From positions 1 through 64,000 of the forward strand of contig NZ_QDKM01000006.1 in assembly GCF_003076755.1 (NCBI RefSeq): DNA of 64,000 bases. Reading direction: 5' to 3'. Positions 49,119 through 58,199 of the stretch are shown piece by piece (positions within the stretch are counted from its first letter, which is position 1; every line of letters starts with the position of its first letter). Position numbers and translations under genes: made by a program. The DNA is from Pararhodobacter oceanensis (GTDB lineage Bacteria; Pseudomonadota; Alphaproteobacteria; Rhodobacterales; Rhodobacteraceae). The notes under the pieces are model-generated. The model did not search any database. It was not told the origin of the DNA and was given only the letters and a program-made list of their open reading frames with translations.

Positions 49119-50997
49119 GGGTCTCTCCTTGCAGTGCAACCGCGCCGGGGCCGTATTTTTGCAACGCCCAGACGCCGAGTATTCCAACCGCCGCCACAGC
49201 GTTCAGCATCAGCGTCGGGGTGATCAATAGGGCCGCCGCCACCAGCAGCAGGCCACGGCTGGTCCATGCCAAGGTGCGCCCGCCCAGCCAGCCGGTCAGC
49301 ATGATCGACAGGCAGATGATCGCCACCAAGGACCGCGTCAGCACGAGGATCAGCTCCAGCCATTCGCCCTGACCCAGCAGCACCGGATTGGCGACAAACA
49401 GGAAGGGGATCACATAGGCCGGAATGCCCAGCGCAAAGGCGCGCCAGCCAACGCTCGAGGCACTGGTGTCGGCAATCGGTGCCGCGGCAAAGGCGGCGAC
49501 AGCCACCGGCGGGGTGATCTGGCCGAGAACGGCGTAGTAAAAGACAAAGAGATGCGCGGCCAAAGGATCGGCGCCAAGGTTCACCAAGGCAGGCGCGACC
49601 AATGTCGCCTGAATGATATAGGCGGGTGTCGTCGGCATCCCCATGCCAAAGATGAAGGCCGCGATCATCGCCAGCGCCAGCGCGGTGTAAAGATTGCCAT
49701 TGGCAAAGGACACCACAAGGCTGCTGAACCTAAAGCCGAGGCCGGAAATCTGCACGATGCCGACGATAATCCCCGCCGAGGCACAGGCCACCGCCACCGT
49801 CACCGCCGCCCGCGCGCCAAGGTTCAGGCCTTGCGCCAGCACCGCCGGCGAAACAAAGGTCGAGCGCCGCAGGAAGGGCGTCGCCAGCGTCGCGACCACG
49901 CCATAAAAGGCCGAGAGGCTGGGCGTGTAGCCCATCATCAGGAAGGTCATGATCACCACCAGCGGCAGCAAAAAGGTCCAACCGGCCTTGAACTCGCGCC
50001 AAGTGGTGCCCTTCACGCTGCGCTCCAAGGGCTGCAGCCCGTGCTTGAGCGCTTCCCAATGCACTGCCACGAACAGCGACACAAAGAACAGCACCGCGGG
50101 CAGAACCGCTGCGGTGATCACCTCTTGATAGCTGATCCCCAGAATCGCCGCCATCAGGAAGGCCGCAGCGCCCATGATCGGCGGGGTGATCTGGCCACCG
50201 GTCGAGGCCACTGCCTCAACGGCTCCGGCGAAATTCTTCGGGTAGCCGAGTTTCTTCATCATCGGAATGGTGATCGCGCCGGTGGTGGCGACATTGGCCA
50301 CCGAAGAGCCCGACATCGTGCCCATCAGGGCGCTGGCCACCACTGCCATTTTCGCGGGGCCGCCACGGGTCGAGCCGGTCGCCGCTTTGGTGACATTCAC
50401 AAAGAAATCACCGCCGCCGATGACCTGCAGAAGCGCGCCAAAGACCACGAACAGAAAGATGAAATTTGTCGACACGCCAAGGGCGACACCAAAGATACCC
50501 TCAAAGCTGAAATACATCTGGTCAACGAATTCGTTGATATTCACGCCGCTATGGGCAAGGGGCCGCAGAAAGCTGACATGCCGCAGATCGGGGCCGAAAA
50601 ACCCGTAGAGAATGAAAATGATGCACAATAGCGAGATCGCCATGCCCAAGGCGCGGCGGGTCAGTTCCAGCACCACAAGGATGGTGCCAAAAGCGACGAA
50701 CAGCTCCATCGGGGTGGCGGCGCGGGTCCATGGCGGGCGCACCACAATCGCGGCGTGATTGACCACCAGATAGCCGACGCAGACCACCGAGAGCGCGATC
50801 AAAGCGGCATCCACCGTCTTGCGCAGGCGGCTGCCCTCCATGCCATAGATCAGATAGCCGATCACCAGCGCCAGCAGCAGATGCGTGCCACGCAGGATCA
50901 GGTCGGGCAGCAGCACCATCGGTGAGGCCGCAACGATATGGAACAGGGCCATCAGAACCGCCAATGCGGTCGCCGTTTGCTTGAGGGTAATAGGCAT
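49105..50997 (-). CDS. TRAP transporter 4TM/12TM fusion permease (TAXI-associated)
   Basis: 630 residues from the ATG at 50997 (a TTG three codons earlier is possible). The DctQ-like four helices are at residues 10-150 and the DctM-like twelve helices at about 165-620. Signatures are VASTGGQITPPIMGAAAFLMAAILGISY, GTMSGSSVANVATTGAITIPMMKKLGYP, FGMGMPTTPAYIIQATLVAPALVNLG and the second hairpin GQITPPVAVAAFAAAPIADT. It pairs with the TAXI binding protein encoded upstream at 51134-52144. Together they take up a small carboxylate such as an amino acid or 2-oxo acid. ridA overlaps its 3' end. Confidence 0.9.
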   Translation of the reverse strand: MPITLKQTATALAVLMALFHIVAASPMVLLPDLILRGTHLLLALVIGYLIYGMEGSRLRKTVDAALIALSVVCVGYLVVNHAAIVVRPPWTRAATPMELFVAFGTILVVLELTRRALGMAISLLCIIFILYGFFGPDLRHVSFLRPLAHSGVNINEFVDQMYFSFEGIFGVALGVSTNFIFLFVVFGALLQVIGGGDFFVNVTKAATGSTRGGPAKMAVVASALMGTMSGSSVANVATTGAITIPMMKKLGYPKNFAGAVEAVASTGGQITPPIMGAAAFLMAAILGISYQEVITAAVLPAVLFFVSLFVAVHWEALKHGLQPLERSVKGTTWREFKAGWTFLLPLVVIMTFLMMGYTPSLSAFYGVVATLATPFLRRSTFVSPAVLAQGLNLGARAAVTVAVACASAGIIVGIVQISGLGFRFSSLVVSFANGNLYTALALAMIAAFIFGMGMPTTPAYIIQATLVAPALVNLGADPLAAHLFVFYYAVLGQITPPVAVAAFAAAPIADTSASSVGWRAFALGIPAYVIPFLFVANPVLLGQGEWLELILVLTRSLVAIICLSIMLTGWLGGRTLAWTSRGLLLVAAALLITPTLMLNAVAAVGILGVWALQKYGPGAVALQGETRGNS

Positions 50998-51089
50998 TTC
51001 AATCAACTTTCGCGCAAGATGCAGGCAGCAGCGCCCGCGCCAGTATCGGGGCGGGCAAAGACCAACTGTGCAAAAACCATATGAGAAAA

Positions 51090-51123
51090 CGCGCGGGCAG
51101 GTGCCAATGGACCTGCCCGCGCG
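51090..51123 (-). terminator. Intercistronic hairpin between TAXI binding-protein and permease genes
   Basis: CGCGCGGGCAGGT (51090-51102), loop GCCAATGG, ACCTGCCCGCGCG (51111-51123): a perfect 13-bp stem directly after the binding-protein stop. It is the strongest hairpin of the kind in the window. There is no long T-tract on the minus strand. Confidence 0.65.
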
Positions 51124-51133
51124 GAGAGGGGGA

Positions 51134-52144
51134 TCAGTTCAGTTGTGCGTCGTCGACCGCGATGCCCTGCTCGTCATAGAAACGGGCAGCACCGGGGTGG
51201 ATCGGCACGAACATGCCGCGACCGGCAGTGTCCTCGTTGATATATTGCAGCAGCGCATGGGTCTGCTGGAACCGCTCGAGGTTGTTCCAGATCGACGAGG
51301 TGACGCGGTAGGCGGTCTCGTCATCCATGTCGTCATTGGCAAACAGGAAGGTGGTGGTGCCCACGCTCAGCGCCGGCTCGGTCTGGCCTGCATAGAGGCC
51401 CACCGGCAGGTTGACCGCGGCGAAACCGGCACCGTGCAGCTCCAGATATTCCTGCACGTGGTCCTCATCGAGCGACAGCACGCGGATCGGGCGCGCGGTC
51501 TCGGTGGCCAGCACCGTCGAATGCGGATAGAGCGCCACCCACATCACCGCATCCAGTTGCCCGTCGCGCAGGGCGTTCTGGCTCTCGGCCCAGCTCAGGT
51601 GATGGACCTGACCGCCATCGGCCTCAAGGTCCTCGATCGTCATGTCATAGATCGCCAGCAGGTTGTTGAAGGCGTTCCACGAGGTCTGGCCGGGCTGACC
51701 GGCGCTGATCTGGCGACCGACAAGATCCTCGACGGTGTAGATATCCGAGGAGGCATCAACCCAGATCTGGATCGCGCTGGGGAAAAAGCTCATCAAGCCG
51801 CGCACGTTCTGGATCGGCGCTTCCGGTGTTGCCGGATCGCGGCCCGCCCAGGCGTCGGCGGCATTGCTGGCCGAGGTGATGCCCAGATCGGCGTCGCCCG
51901 CCGAGACCCGCAGCAGGTTCGGACCCGAGCCACCCGGCTGCACGCCGATGATGCTGTCGGGGAAGGTCTCGCGCATCAGATCGCCAAGGCCGGTGGCGAC
52001 GACGTTAAAGGTGCCGCCGCTGGGGCCGCCACCGATGTTGAGGAAATCGGGATCTTCGGCCATCGAGGGCGTTGCCAGCGACAGGCTTGCGGCCAGCGCA
52101 GCGGTGGCGGCGATAACGGCACGACGGTTGAACGAATGGGTCAT
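51134..52144 (-). CDS. TAXI family TRAP transporter solute-binding protein
   Basis: 336 residues from the ATG at 52144 (GGGAGG upstream). The signal peptide FNRRAVIAATAALAASLSLATPSMAE is twin-arginine-like. The TAXI core is FLNIGGGPSGGTFNVVATGLGDLM, VQPGGSGPNLLRVSAGDADLGITSASNAADAW, SAIQIWVDASSDIYTVEDLVGRQISAGQPGQTSWN, and the C-terminal FVPIHPGAARFYDEQGI typical of the family. It serves the fused permease encoded downstream. Ligand unknown. The LysR gene on the same strand lies 185 bases upstream. Confidence 0.9.
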   Translation of the reverse strand: MTHSFNRRAVIAATAALAASLSLATPSMAEDPDFLNIGGGPSGGTFNVVATGLGDLMRETFPDSIIGVQPGGSGPNLLRVSAGDADLGITSASNAADAWAGRDPATPEAPIQNVRGLMSFFPSAIQIWVDASSDIYTVEDLVGRQISAGQPGQTSWNAFNNLLAIYDMTIEDLEADGGQVHHLSWAESQNALRDGQLDAVMWVALYPHSTVLATETARPIRVLSLDEDHVQEYLELHGAGFAAVNLPVGLYAGQTEPALSVGTTTFLFANDDMDDETAYRVTSSIWNNLERFQQTHALLQYINEDTAGRGMFVPIHPGAARFYDEQGIAVDDAQLN

Positions 52145-52329
52145 TATTGGAGTCCTCCCAGATGAATGATGCAGATAATCAGGCATAAAAATTCGCCCGT
52201 TTCCAACTTCAATATGCCGCAAGACGATAAAACTCGCCCAGTTATAGGTTCACTCTATAATAAAATAACCAGCGCCACAGGCCGCCACACCTCTAGCGAC
52301 ACCCCTATATGCACCTCACATCCCGCGCC

Positions 52330-53232
52330 TCACCGCACCCACTGCGGGCGCAGCACATCCTTCATATGCTGCACGAAATTCTGCGCGGTCGGCGAGAGCG
52401 AGCGCCCCTCGCGCGTGATCAGCCCCAATTCGCGAAACAAGGGCGGGTTCAAGAGGGTGCGGAACACCACGTCATTCTCGATCGTGTTCACCGCCATCTT
52501 CGGCAGCGCCGCGATCCCGACATTGGTCTTCAGCAGCGCCAGCACGGTGGCGATATTCGACACCTCCACCCATGGCGCGGTGATATTCTCCGGCACCTCG
52601 CGCAGCGTATCCAGCAGCGGGCGCAATCCGGTATCGGCGGCGAACGAGATGAACGGATATTCCGCCAGCGCATCCCAACCCACCGGCCCGGCCTCGGCGG
52701 CCAGCGGATGCGAGCGATGCACCACCGCGCCGAAAGGATCGCGGATCAGGGGCTCGAAATGCAGCCCCGTGGTCTGCGCAATCCGCCCCGCAACCCCCAG
52801 ATCAACCTCGCCACTGAGCACCCGCTCATAAACCCCGGGCGAGTTGTCATCGCGCAGGGAAATGCGGGTTTTCGGATAGGCCGCCGAAAAGCTCTTGATC
52901 GTCGAGGGCAGCACAAAGGTCGCCACCGAGGGCAGCACCGCCACCGCGACGCTGCCCTGCGAGCCCTCGGCCACCGATTGGAAATCCGCCAGCGTCGCGT
53001 CCAGCTCGCTGAGGATTCGCTCGATGCCGGGCAGGAAATTCGCGCTGGCTTTGGTCAGGGTCAGCATCTTTGTCGAGCGGTCAAATAACCGCAGCCCCAA
53101 GGCGGTCTCTAATTGTTTGATCGCCACGGTGATCGAGGGCTGCGACATCTTCAGCACCTCGGCGGCGCGGGTGAACGACCCGGCGCGGGCGACGGCGACA
53201 AATGCGCGAAGTTGGGTGAGCGTGACCTTCAT
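52330..53232 (-). CDS. LysR family transcriptional regulator
   Basis: 300 residues from the ATG at 53232. The N-terminal winged helix is LTQLRAFVAVARAGSFTRAAEVLKMSQPSITVAIKQLETALGLRLFDRSTKMLTLTKASANFLP (residues 4-68). The C-terminal co-inducer domain spans 90-295. It is divergent from the aminotransferase gene at 53453 (220-base gap), the classical LysR arrangement, and lies upstream of the TAXI-TRAP genes on the same strand. It may therefore control polyamine genes, the transporter, or both. Confidence 0.88.
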   Translation of the reverse strand: MKVTLTQLRAFVAVARAGSFTRAAEVLKMSQPSITVAIKQLETALGLRLFDRSTKMLTLTKASANFLPGIERILSELDATLADFQSVAEGSQGSVAVAVLPSVATFVLPSTIKSFSAAYPKTRISLRDDNSPGVYERVLSGEVDLGVAGRIAQTTGLHFEPLIRDPFGAVVHRSHPLAAEAGPVGWDALAEYPFISFAADTGLRPLLDTLREVPENITAPWVEVSNIATVLALLKTNVGIAALPKMAVNTIENDVVFRTLLNPPLFRELGLITREGRSLSPTAQNFVQHMKDVLRPQWVR

Positions 53233-53452
53233 GCACGATCTATACCGCGTTTCACTTGGCAAAGTCAGCAGGGCGAAGCGCGGTTATTTCCCCCCTGCAG
53301 GCGAGGATACAAGCTCGGGGCAGGGCGCCCGACCGGGCATGAAACTTGCGCCCAACGCCGCGCAAATAATTTGATCAAATTCTATTGCCGCGCCCCCCGC
53401 GCCGGATTATTCTCCCCCCAAATCCCGCCATCGGGCCAGCCGGAGACATCTG

Positions 53453-54850
53453 ATGACCAAGATCACCAACCACCTGCCCACCGCCGAACTGCAAGCCATT
53501 GATGCCGCGCATCACATGCATCCGTTCAGCCAGAATGACGGGTTCCAGCGTAAGGGCGCGCGGATCATCACCCGCGCCGATGGCGTGATGCTGACCGATA
53601 GCGATGGCGAAAGCATCATCGACGGGATGGCGGGCCTGTGGTGCGTCAATATCGGCTACGGGCGCAAGGAACTGGCCGATGTCGCGGCGCGGCAGATGCA
53701 GGAGCTGCCCTATTACAACACGTTTTTCCAGACCAGCCATGTGCCCGCGATTGCTCTGGCCGCGCGGATTGCCGAACTCGCGCCCGGTGATCTGAACCAT
53801 GTGTTCTTCGCCGGCTCCGGCTCCGAGGCCAATGACACCAATATCCGCATGGTCCGCCATTACTGGGCGCTCAAGGGCAAGCCCGAGAAATCGGTGATCA
53901 TCAGCCGCAAGAACGGCTACCACGGCTCGTCGATGGGCAGCGGCAGTCTGGGCGGCATGGCCCCGATGCATGCCCAAGGCGGGATGCCGATCCCCGATAT
54001 CGCCCATATCGACCAGCCCTATTGGTATGGCGAGGGCGGCGATATGACGCCCGAGGATTTCGGCCTCGCCCGCGCCCGCCAGCTTGAGGCGAAGATCCTC
54101 GAGATCGGCGTTGACCGCGTCGCCGCCTTCATCGGCGAGCCGGTGCAGGGCGCCGGCGGGGTGATCATCCCGCCCAGCACCTATTGGCCGGAAATCCAGC
54201 GCATCTGCGATCACTACGGCATTCTGCTGATCGCCGATGAGGTGATCACCGGATTTGGCCGCACCGGCCAGTGGTTCGGCAGCCAGACCTACGGCATCCG
54301 CCCGCATATCATGACCATCGCCAAGGGGCTGTCTTCGGGCTATGCGCCGATCGGTGCCTCGGTGGTCTGCGATGAGGTCGCCGCGACCATCGCGCAGGAT
54401 GAATTCAACCACGGCTACACCTATTCCGGCCATCCGGTCGCCGCCGCCGTGGCGCTGGAAAACCTGCGCATCATGGAGGAAGAGGGCGTCGTTGATCACG
54501 TCCGCGATGTGGCCGGTCCGCATCTGGCCAAACGCTGGCACGCGCTGGCTGATCATCCGCTGGTCGGCGAGACCTCGCTGATCGGGATGATGGGCTCGCT
54601 GGCCCTGACCCCCGGCACCGGTGCGCGCGGGCGTTTCGCCGCCGCGCCCGGCACCGCCGGTTTCATCGTGCGCGAGCGCTGTTTCGCCAATAATGTGATC
54701 GTGCGCCATGTCTATGACCGGATGGTGGTCTCGCCGCCCTTGGTGATGACGCCCGACCAGATCGACATGATGATCGACCGGCTGACCACAGCGCTGGATG
54801 AGGCCCATGCGCAGATGCGCGCCGACGGGCTGCTGGTCGCGGCCAGCTAA
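53453..54850 (+). CDS. spuC: Class III aminotransferase, putrescine-pyruvate type
   Basis: 465 residues. A PLP enzyme with FFAGSGSEANDTNIRMVRHYWALKGKP, ADEVITGFGRTGQWFG and the Schiff-base Lys K291 in TIAKGLSSGYAPIGA. DGMAGLWCVNIGYGRKEL and NTFFQTSHVPAIALAARIAEL are typical of SpuC-type omega-aminotransferases, which move the amino group of putrescine or other polyamines/beta-alanine to pyruvate. The stop overlaps the next start by one base (TAATG). The adjacent PuuB-like oxidase supports polyamine use. The exact amine cannot be fixed by sequence alone. Confidence 0.87.
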   Translation: MTKITNHLPTAELQAIDAAHHMHPFSQNDGFQRKGARIITRADGVMLTDSDGESIIDGMAGLWCVNIGYGRKELADVAARQMQELPYYNTFFQTSHVPAIALAARIAELAPGDLNHVFFAGSGSEANDTNIRMVRHYWALKGKPEKSVIISRKNGYHGSSMGSGSLGGMAPMHAQGGMPIPDIAHIDQPYWYGEGGDMTPEDFGLARARQLEAKILEIGVDRVAAFIGEPVQGAGGVIIPPSTYWPEIQRICDHYGILLIADEVITGFGRTGQWFGSQTYGIRPHIMTIAKGLSSGYAPIGASVVCDEVAATIAQDEFNHGYTYSGHPVAAAVALENLRIMEEEGVVDHVRDVAGPHLAKRWHALADHPLVGETSLIGMMGSLALTPGTGARGRFAAAPGTAGFIVRERCFANNVIVRHVYDRMVVSPPLVMTPDQIDMMIDRLTTALDEAHAQMRADGLLVAAS

Positions 54851-56151
54851 TGGACCTGCTGACCGCCAATGACCGCGCGGGCGAATACCCGCGCAGCTAT
54901 TACGCCGAACACGCCACCCCGCTGCCGCCATTCGCACCGGCACAGGGGGCGCTGTCTTGCGAAGTCTGCGTCATTGGCGGCGGTTTCACCGGCCTCTCCG
55001 CCGCGCTGCATCTGGCCGAACGCGGCTATGATGTGATCCTCGTGGAGGCGCAGCGCCTCGGCTTCGGTGCCTCGGGCCGCAACGGCGGGCAGGTCGGCAT
55101 GGGCCAGCGGCTCGATCAGGACACGCTCGAGGGTATGGTCGGCCAAACCGCCGCCCGCGCGCTGTGGGATATGGCACTGGAATCCGTCGCCCTGACCCGC
55201 GAACTGGCGCAGACCCATGCGCCGGAGGCGGGGTTTAAGCCCGGCATCATCCACGCCGCGCATAAAGCGAAATACGTCGCTGACGCCCATGCCTATGCCG
55301 AGAAACTGGCCCGCGATTACAATTATGACCAGATCCGCCCGCTTGATCAGGCGCAGCTACAGGAGTTGCTCAACTCGCCCGCCTATTACGGCGGCGATAT
55401 CGACATGGGCGCAGGCCATCTGGACCCGCTGCGCTATGCCCTCGGGCTGGCCCGCGCGGTGCAGGCGGCGGGGGTGCGCATCTATGAGGGTTCGCGCGTT
55501 ACCAGCCTGACCACCAGCGACCCCGCGATTGTCAAAACCGAAAACGCCGTGATCACCGCGCGCTTTGTCGCACTGGGCTGCAACGGCTATCTCGGCAATC
55601 TCGCGCCTGCGGTCGCCGCAAGGGTGATGCCGATCAACAATTACATCGCCGCGACGCGCCCGCTCACCGAGAGTGAGCGCGCCAATGTGATGCCCAGTGA
55701 CCACGCCGTCGCCGACACCAAATTCGTGGTCAATTACTTCCGGTTTTCGCCCGACAACCGGCTGCTGTTTGGCGGCACCGAAAGCTATGGCTACCGCTTT
55801 CCCGCCGATATCGCAGGCAAGGTCCGCCGCCCGATGGCGCAGATCTTCCCTCAACTCGCGGATATCAATCTCACCCACGCTTGGGGCGGCACGCTGGGGA
55901 TCAGCTTCAACCGCATGCCCCATTTCGCGCGGCTCGCGGGGAATATCCTCAGCGCCTCGGGCTACTCGGGTCACGGCGTCGCCATGGGCACGCTGGGGGG
56001 CAAGCTGCTGGCCGAGGCGATCTCGGGGCAGGCCGAGCGGTTTGACCTGATGGCGCAAGTCCCGACCCCGGCCTTTCCCGGCGGCGCCAGCCTGCGCTGG
56101 CCGCTTCTGGTCGCCGCGATGCTGTGGTTTTCCCTGCGCGACCGGCTGTGA
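54850..56151 (+). CDS. puuB: FAD-dependent oxidase, gamma-glutamylputrescine oxidase-like
   Basis: 433 residues of the DAO family. The dinucleotide-binding loop is CVIGGGFTGLSAALHLAERGYDVILVEAQRLGFGASGRNGGQVGMGQ (residues 37-83), with SGRNGGQ the typical PuuB/OrdL signature. The C-terminal flavin-binding HAWGGTLGISFNRMPHFARL and ASGYSGHGVAMGTLGGKLLAEAI are complete. The N-terminus SYYAEHATPLPPFAPAQGALSCEVCVIGGG is also typical. It oxidises gamma-glutamyl-putrescine or a related amine to the aldehyde with H2O2 release. It is co-translated with the aminotransferase. No PuuA or PuuC gene is in the window. Confidence 0.85.
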   Translation: MDLLTANDRAGEYPRSYYAEHATPLPPFAPAQGALSCEVCVIGGGFTGLSAALHLAERGYDVILVEAQRLGFGASGRNGGQVGMGQRLDQDTLEGMVGQTAARALWDMALESVALTRELAQTHAPEAGFKPGIIHAAHKAKYVADAHAYAEKLARDYNYDQIRPLDQAQLQELLNSPAYYGGDIDMGAGHLDPLRYALGLARAVQAAGVRIYEGSRVTSLTTSDPAIVKTENAVITARFVALGCNGYLGNLAPAVAARVMPINNYIAATRPLTESERANVMPSDHAVADTKFVVNYFRFSPDNRLLFGGTESYGYRFPADIAGKVRRPMAQIFPQLADINLTHAWGGTLGISFNRMPHFARLAGNILSASGYSGHGVAMGTLGGKLLAEAISGQAERFDLMAQVPTPAFPGGASLRWPLLVAAMLWFSLRDRL

Positions 56152-56398
56152 CCCGCTGTCACCGGCAGTGATTCGCTTGTGAACAACCCCGCCTCCCAAG
56201 GCGCACCGGCAAAGATCCGCCCGTTGCTGCGCAAGCAAAAGTGGCGCCTGGGCAACACAGATCACCGGATTTCACCCTGAAAACACAAGAAATTGTGGTT
56301 TTTGAGCCGCACCCCACAAGCGGCGATGCGGGGTCGGCGGGTTTCCGCTTTCCCCCCGTTGCCTGCGCGCCTACCACTTTAGGCTGCTGCTAACACAC

Positions 56399-57223
56399 AT
56401 GTCGGGGGACGGTGTGACTCATATAAATCGCCGGGCGCTGCTGTCCGGAATGGGAGCGTTGTGTCTGTCTGGCACCGCGGTCCTGAACACTTCTTCACGC
56501 GCTGCCGCGCAGACTGCTGCCATTCCGATGCCGCCGGTGCCGCGTTTGACCCGCGCGCATGGGCTGGTCTCGGTGCATGCGGTGCAGACCACGCGCCCGC
56601 AGGTCGCGCTGACCTTCGATGATGGTCCGCATCCGACCCATACGCCGGTGCTGCTGGATATTCTCGCGCGCTATAACGTCAAGGCGACCTTCTATGTGAT
56701 CGGCTCGATGGTGCGGCGCTATCCCGAGATCCTGCACCGGATCGTTGCCGAGGGCCATGAGGTGGGCAACCACACATGGACCCATCCGACGCTCAGCCGT
56801 CTTGGTCATGGTGGTTTCCTGCGCGAGATCGACCGCACGCAGGAAATCGTCTGGCGCACCGTTGGCGTGCTGCCGGTGACCATGCGCCCGCCTTACGGCG
56901 CGATCACCGGACGCCAGAGCCATATGCTGGCCGGTGAGCGCAATATTCCGACGGTAATGTGGTCGGTCGATACCAGCGACTGGCGCCGTCCCGGCTCGCA
57001 CGTGGTCGCCGACCGGATGATCCGCGGCGCCCGTCCCGGCGCGGTGATCCTGGCGCATGATATCCACGGGCCGACGGTGCGCGCGGTGCCGCAGGCGATC
57101 GAGGGGATATTGGCGCGGGGGATGGAGCTGACCACCATGTCCGAGCTTCTCGGCTGGCAACACTGGGGCCCCCGCGGCCTGCGCTATGTGCGCCAAGGGG
57201 CAGCGGATAACTGGCGGGGGTAG
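56399..57223 (+). CDS. Polysaccharide deacetylase (NodB homology domain), exported
   Basis: 274 residues. The N-terminus has a twin-arginine-like signal (INRRALLSGMGALCLSGTAVL). The NodB domain is ALTFDDGPHPTHTP (metal/base Asp residues, motif 1), GNHTWTHPTLSRL (metal-binding H-x4-H, motif 2), MRPPYGAITG (motif 3), WSVDTSDW (motif 4) and VILAHDIHG (motif 5), all present, so it should be active on N-acetyl groups of peptidoglycan or a surface glycan. It stands alone. The 980-base repeat region follows. A later ATG would shorten the signal region; I kept the first. Confidence 0.85.
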   Translation: MSGDGVTHINRRALLSGMGALCLSGTAVLNTSSRAAAQTAAIPMPPVPRLTRAHGLVSVHAVQTTRPQVALTFDDGPHPTHTPVLLDILARYNVKATFYVIGSMVRRYPEILHRIVAEGHEVGNHTWTHPTLSRLGHGGFLREIDRTQEIVWRTVGVLPVTMRPPYGAITGRQSHMLAGERNIPTVMWSVDTSDWRRPGSHVVADRMIRGARPGAVILAHDIHGPTVRAVPQAIEGILARGMELTTMSELLGWQHWGPRGLRYVRQGAADNWRG

Positions 57224-58199
57224 GGGGGCTTCCCCATCGCCACGACCGGCTCCCACCACATCGTCCACCCCTTTGGCCCGTGTGGAACACGGGCCGCGCC
57301 CGATCCTTCGAGAGTAAGCACCACCATCCCGTAGCGCACCGCATCGCCCCACCCCTTGGCCCGGGGGCACCCCGGGCCGCGCCCGACCCTCCCCCCGGGA
57401 GGGCGCCTTGGCGATGCCCGTCACCGCCCAACCGACATCCGTGCTTCCAATCGCCCCGCGTCGTTCCAAGCACACCTGCGCCCACCCAGTGTCGGGCGCG
57501 TCCCTTTGCGCTTGGTTCGGATCTGCCAATAACGCGCCCAAGCGAGAGCCATCGATAGTAAACACCTCCGTCCCGTAGCGCACCTCATCGCCCCACCCCT
57601 TTGTCCCGGCGGCACCGCCGGGCCGCGCCCGACCCTCCCCATGGGAGGGCGCTTTGGCAATGTCCTTCACCGTCCAACCGACATCCATGCTTTCAAGCAC
57701 ACCGCCTTGTGGCAAAGCCAGAGCGCCCTCCCAGGGTCAGGCGCGACCCTCCACGCTTGGCTCCGAGCGGGGGCTGTTAGGGAAATCACCCTGAGTCGTT
57801 CCCGAGCAACACCACCCCCCGTCACGCCCGGCGGCACCGCCGGGCCGCGCCCGACCCTCCCCATGGGAGGGCGCCTTGGCGATGGCCGTCACTGTTTAAC
57901 CGACATCCATGCTTGCAAGCCACCGCGTCGTTCCACGGGCACCTGCGCCCACCCAGGGTCAGGCGCGGCCCTCCACGCTTGGCTCCAACCCTGCGCCACA
58001 CCGCCCCGTCCCCCTGCAACCAGCTTCGGAAATACCCGCATCCCGCCGCCGCAAAGTGCGTCTTTTTTCGAAATTCTGTCATACGGGCTTCACAAACGTG
58101 GTTTATCGCATCAGAGTGCAGATATTCGCGCTTCGGGTCACCGATGTGCGGGCGTTTGTCAGGTGCAGAAGAAACCTACATTACCATGGGGATCAGATT
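57224..58199. repeat. Degenerate tandem repeat array with conserved hairpins
   Basis: About 980 bases with no credible gene. A core of about 73 bases occurs at 57374-57446, 57620-57692 and 57842-57914 (periods 246 and 222), with a partial fourth copy near 57275-57361. Each copy is preceded by a hairpin: GGCCCGTGT/ACACGGGCC (57275-57295), GGCCCGGGG/CCCCGGGCC (57358-57378), CCCGGCGG/CCGCCGGG (57605-57622 and 57827-57844). Stems differ in sequence but stay paired. Each full core also carries CCCTCCC-N3-GGGAGGG (57387-57403, 57633-57649, 57855-57871). A trailing element ending ...CGCTTGG recurs at 57459-57515, 57710-57766 and 57926-57985. Long open frames through it are repeat artefacts. The ugpB promoter should lie near 58050-58190. 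Confidence 0.8.

Noticed and set aside
56495-57715. A 406-codon minus-strand open frame over the deacetylase gene and the repeat array
   Set aside because: It is antisense to a convincing NodB-domain gene and its repeated peptide blocks (IAKAPSHGEGRARPG type) are just the DNA repeats read in frame. No ribosome site.
57822-58082. Minus-strand frame in the repeat array
   Set aside because: Built from repeat units, no start signal, composition unlike the neighbouring genes.
57224-58199. CRISPR array
   Set aside because: Copies are 220-246 bases apart and degenerate, with no short regular spacers and no cas genes in the window.
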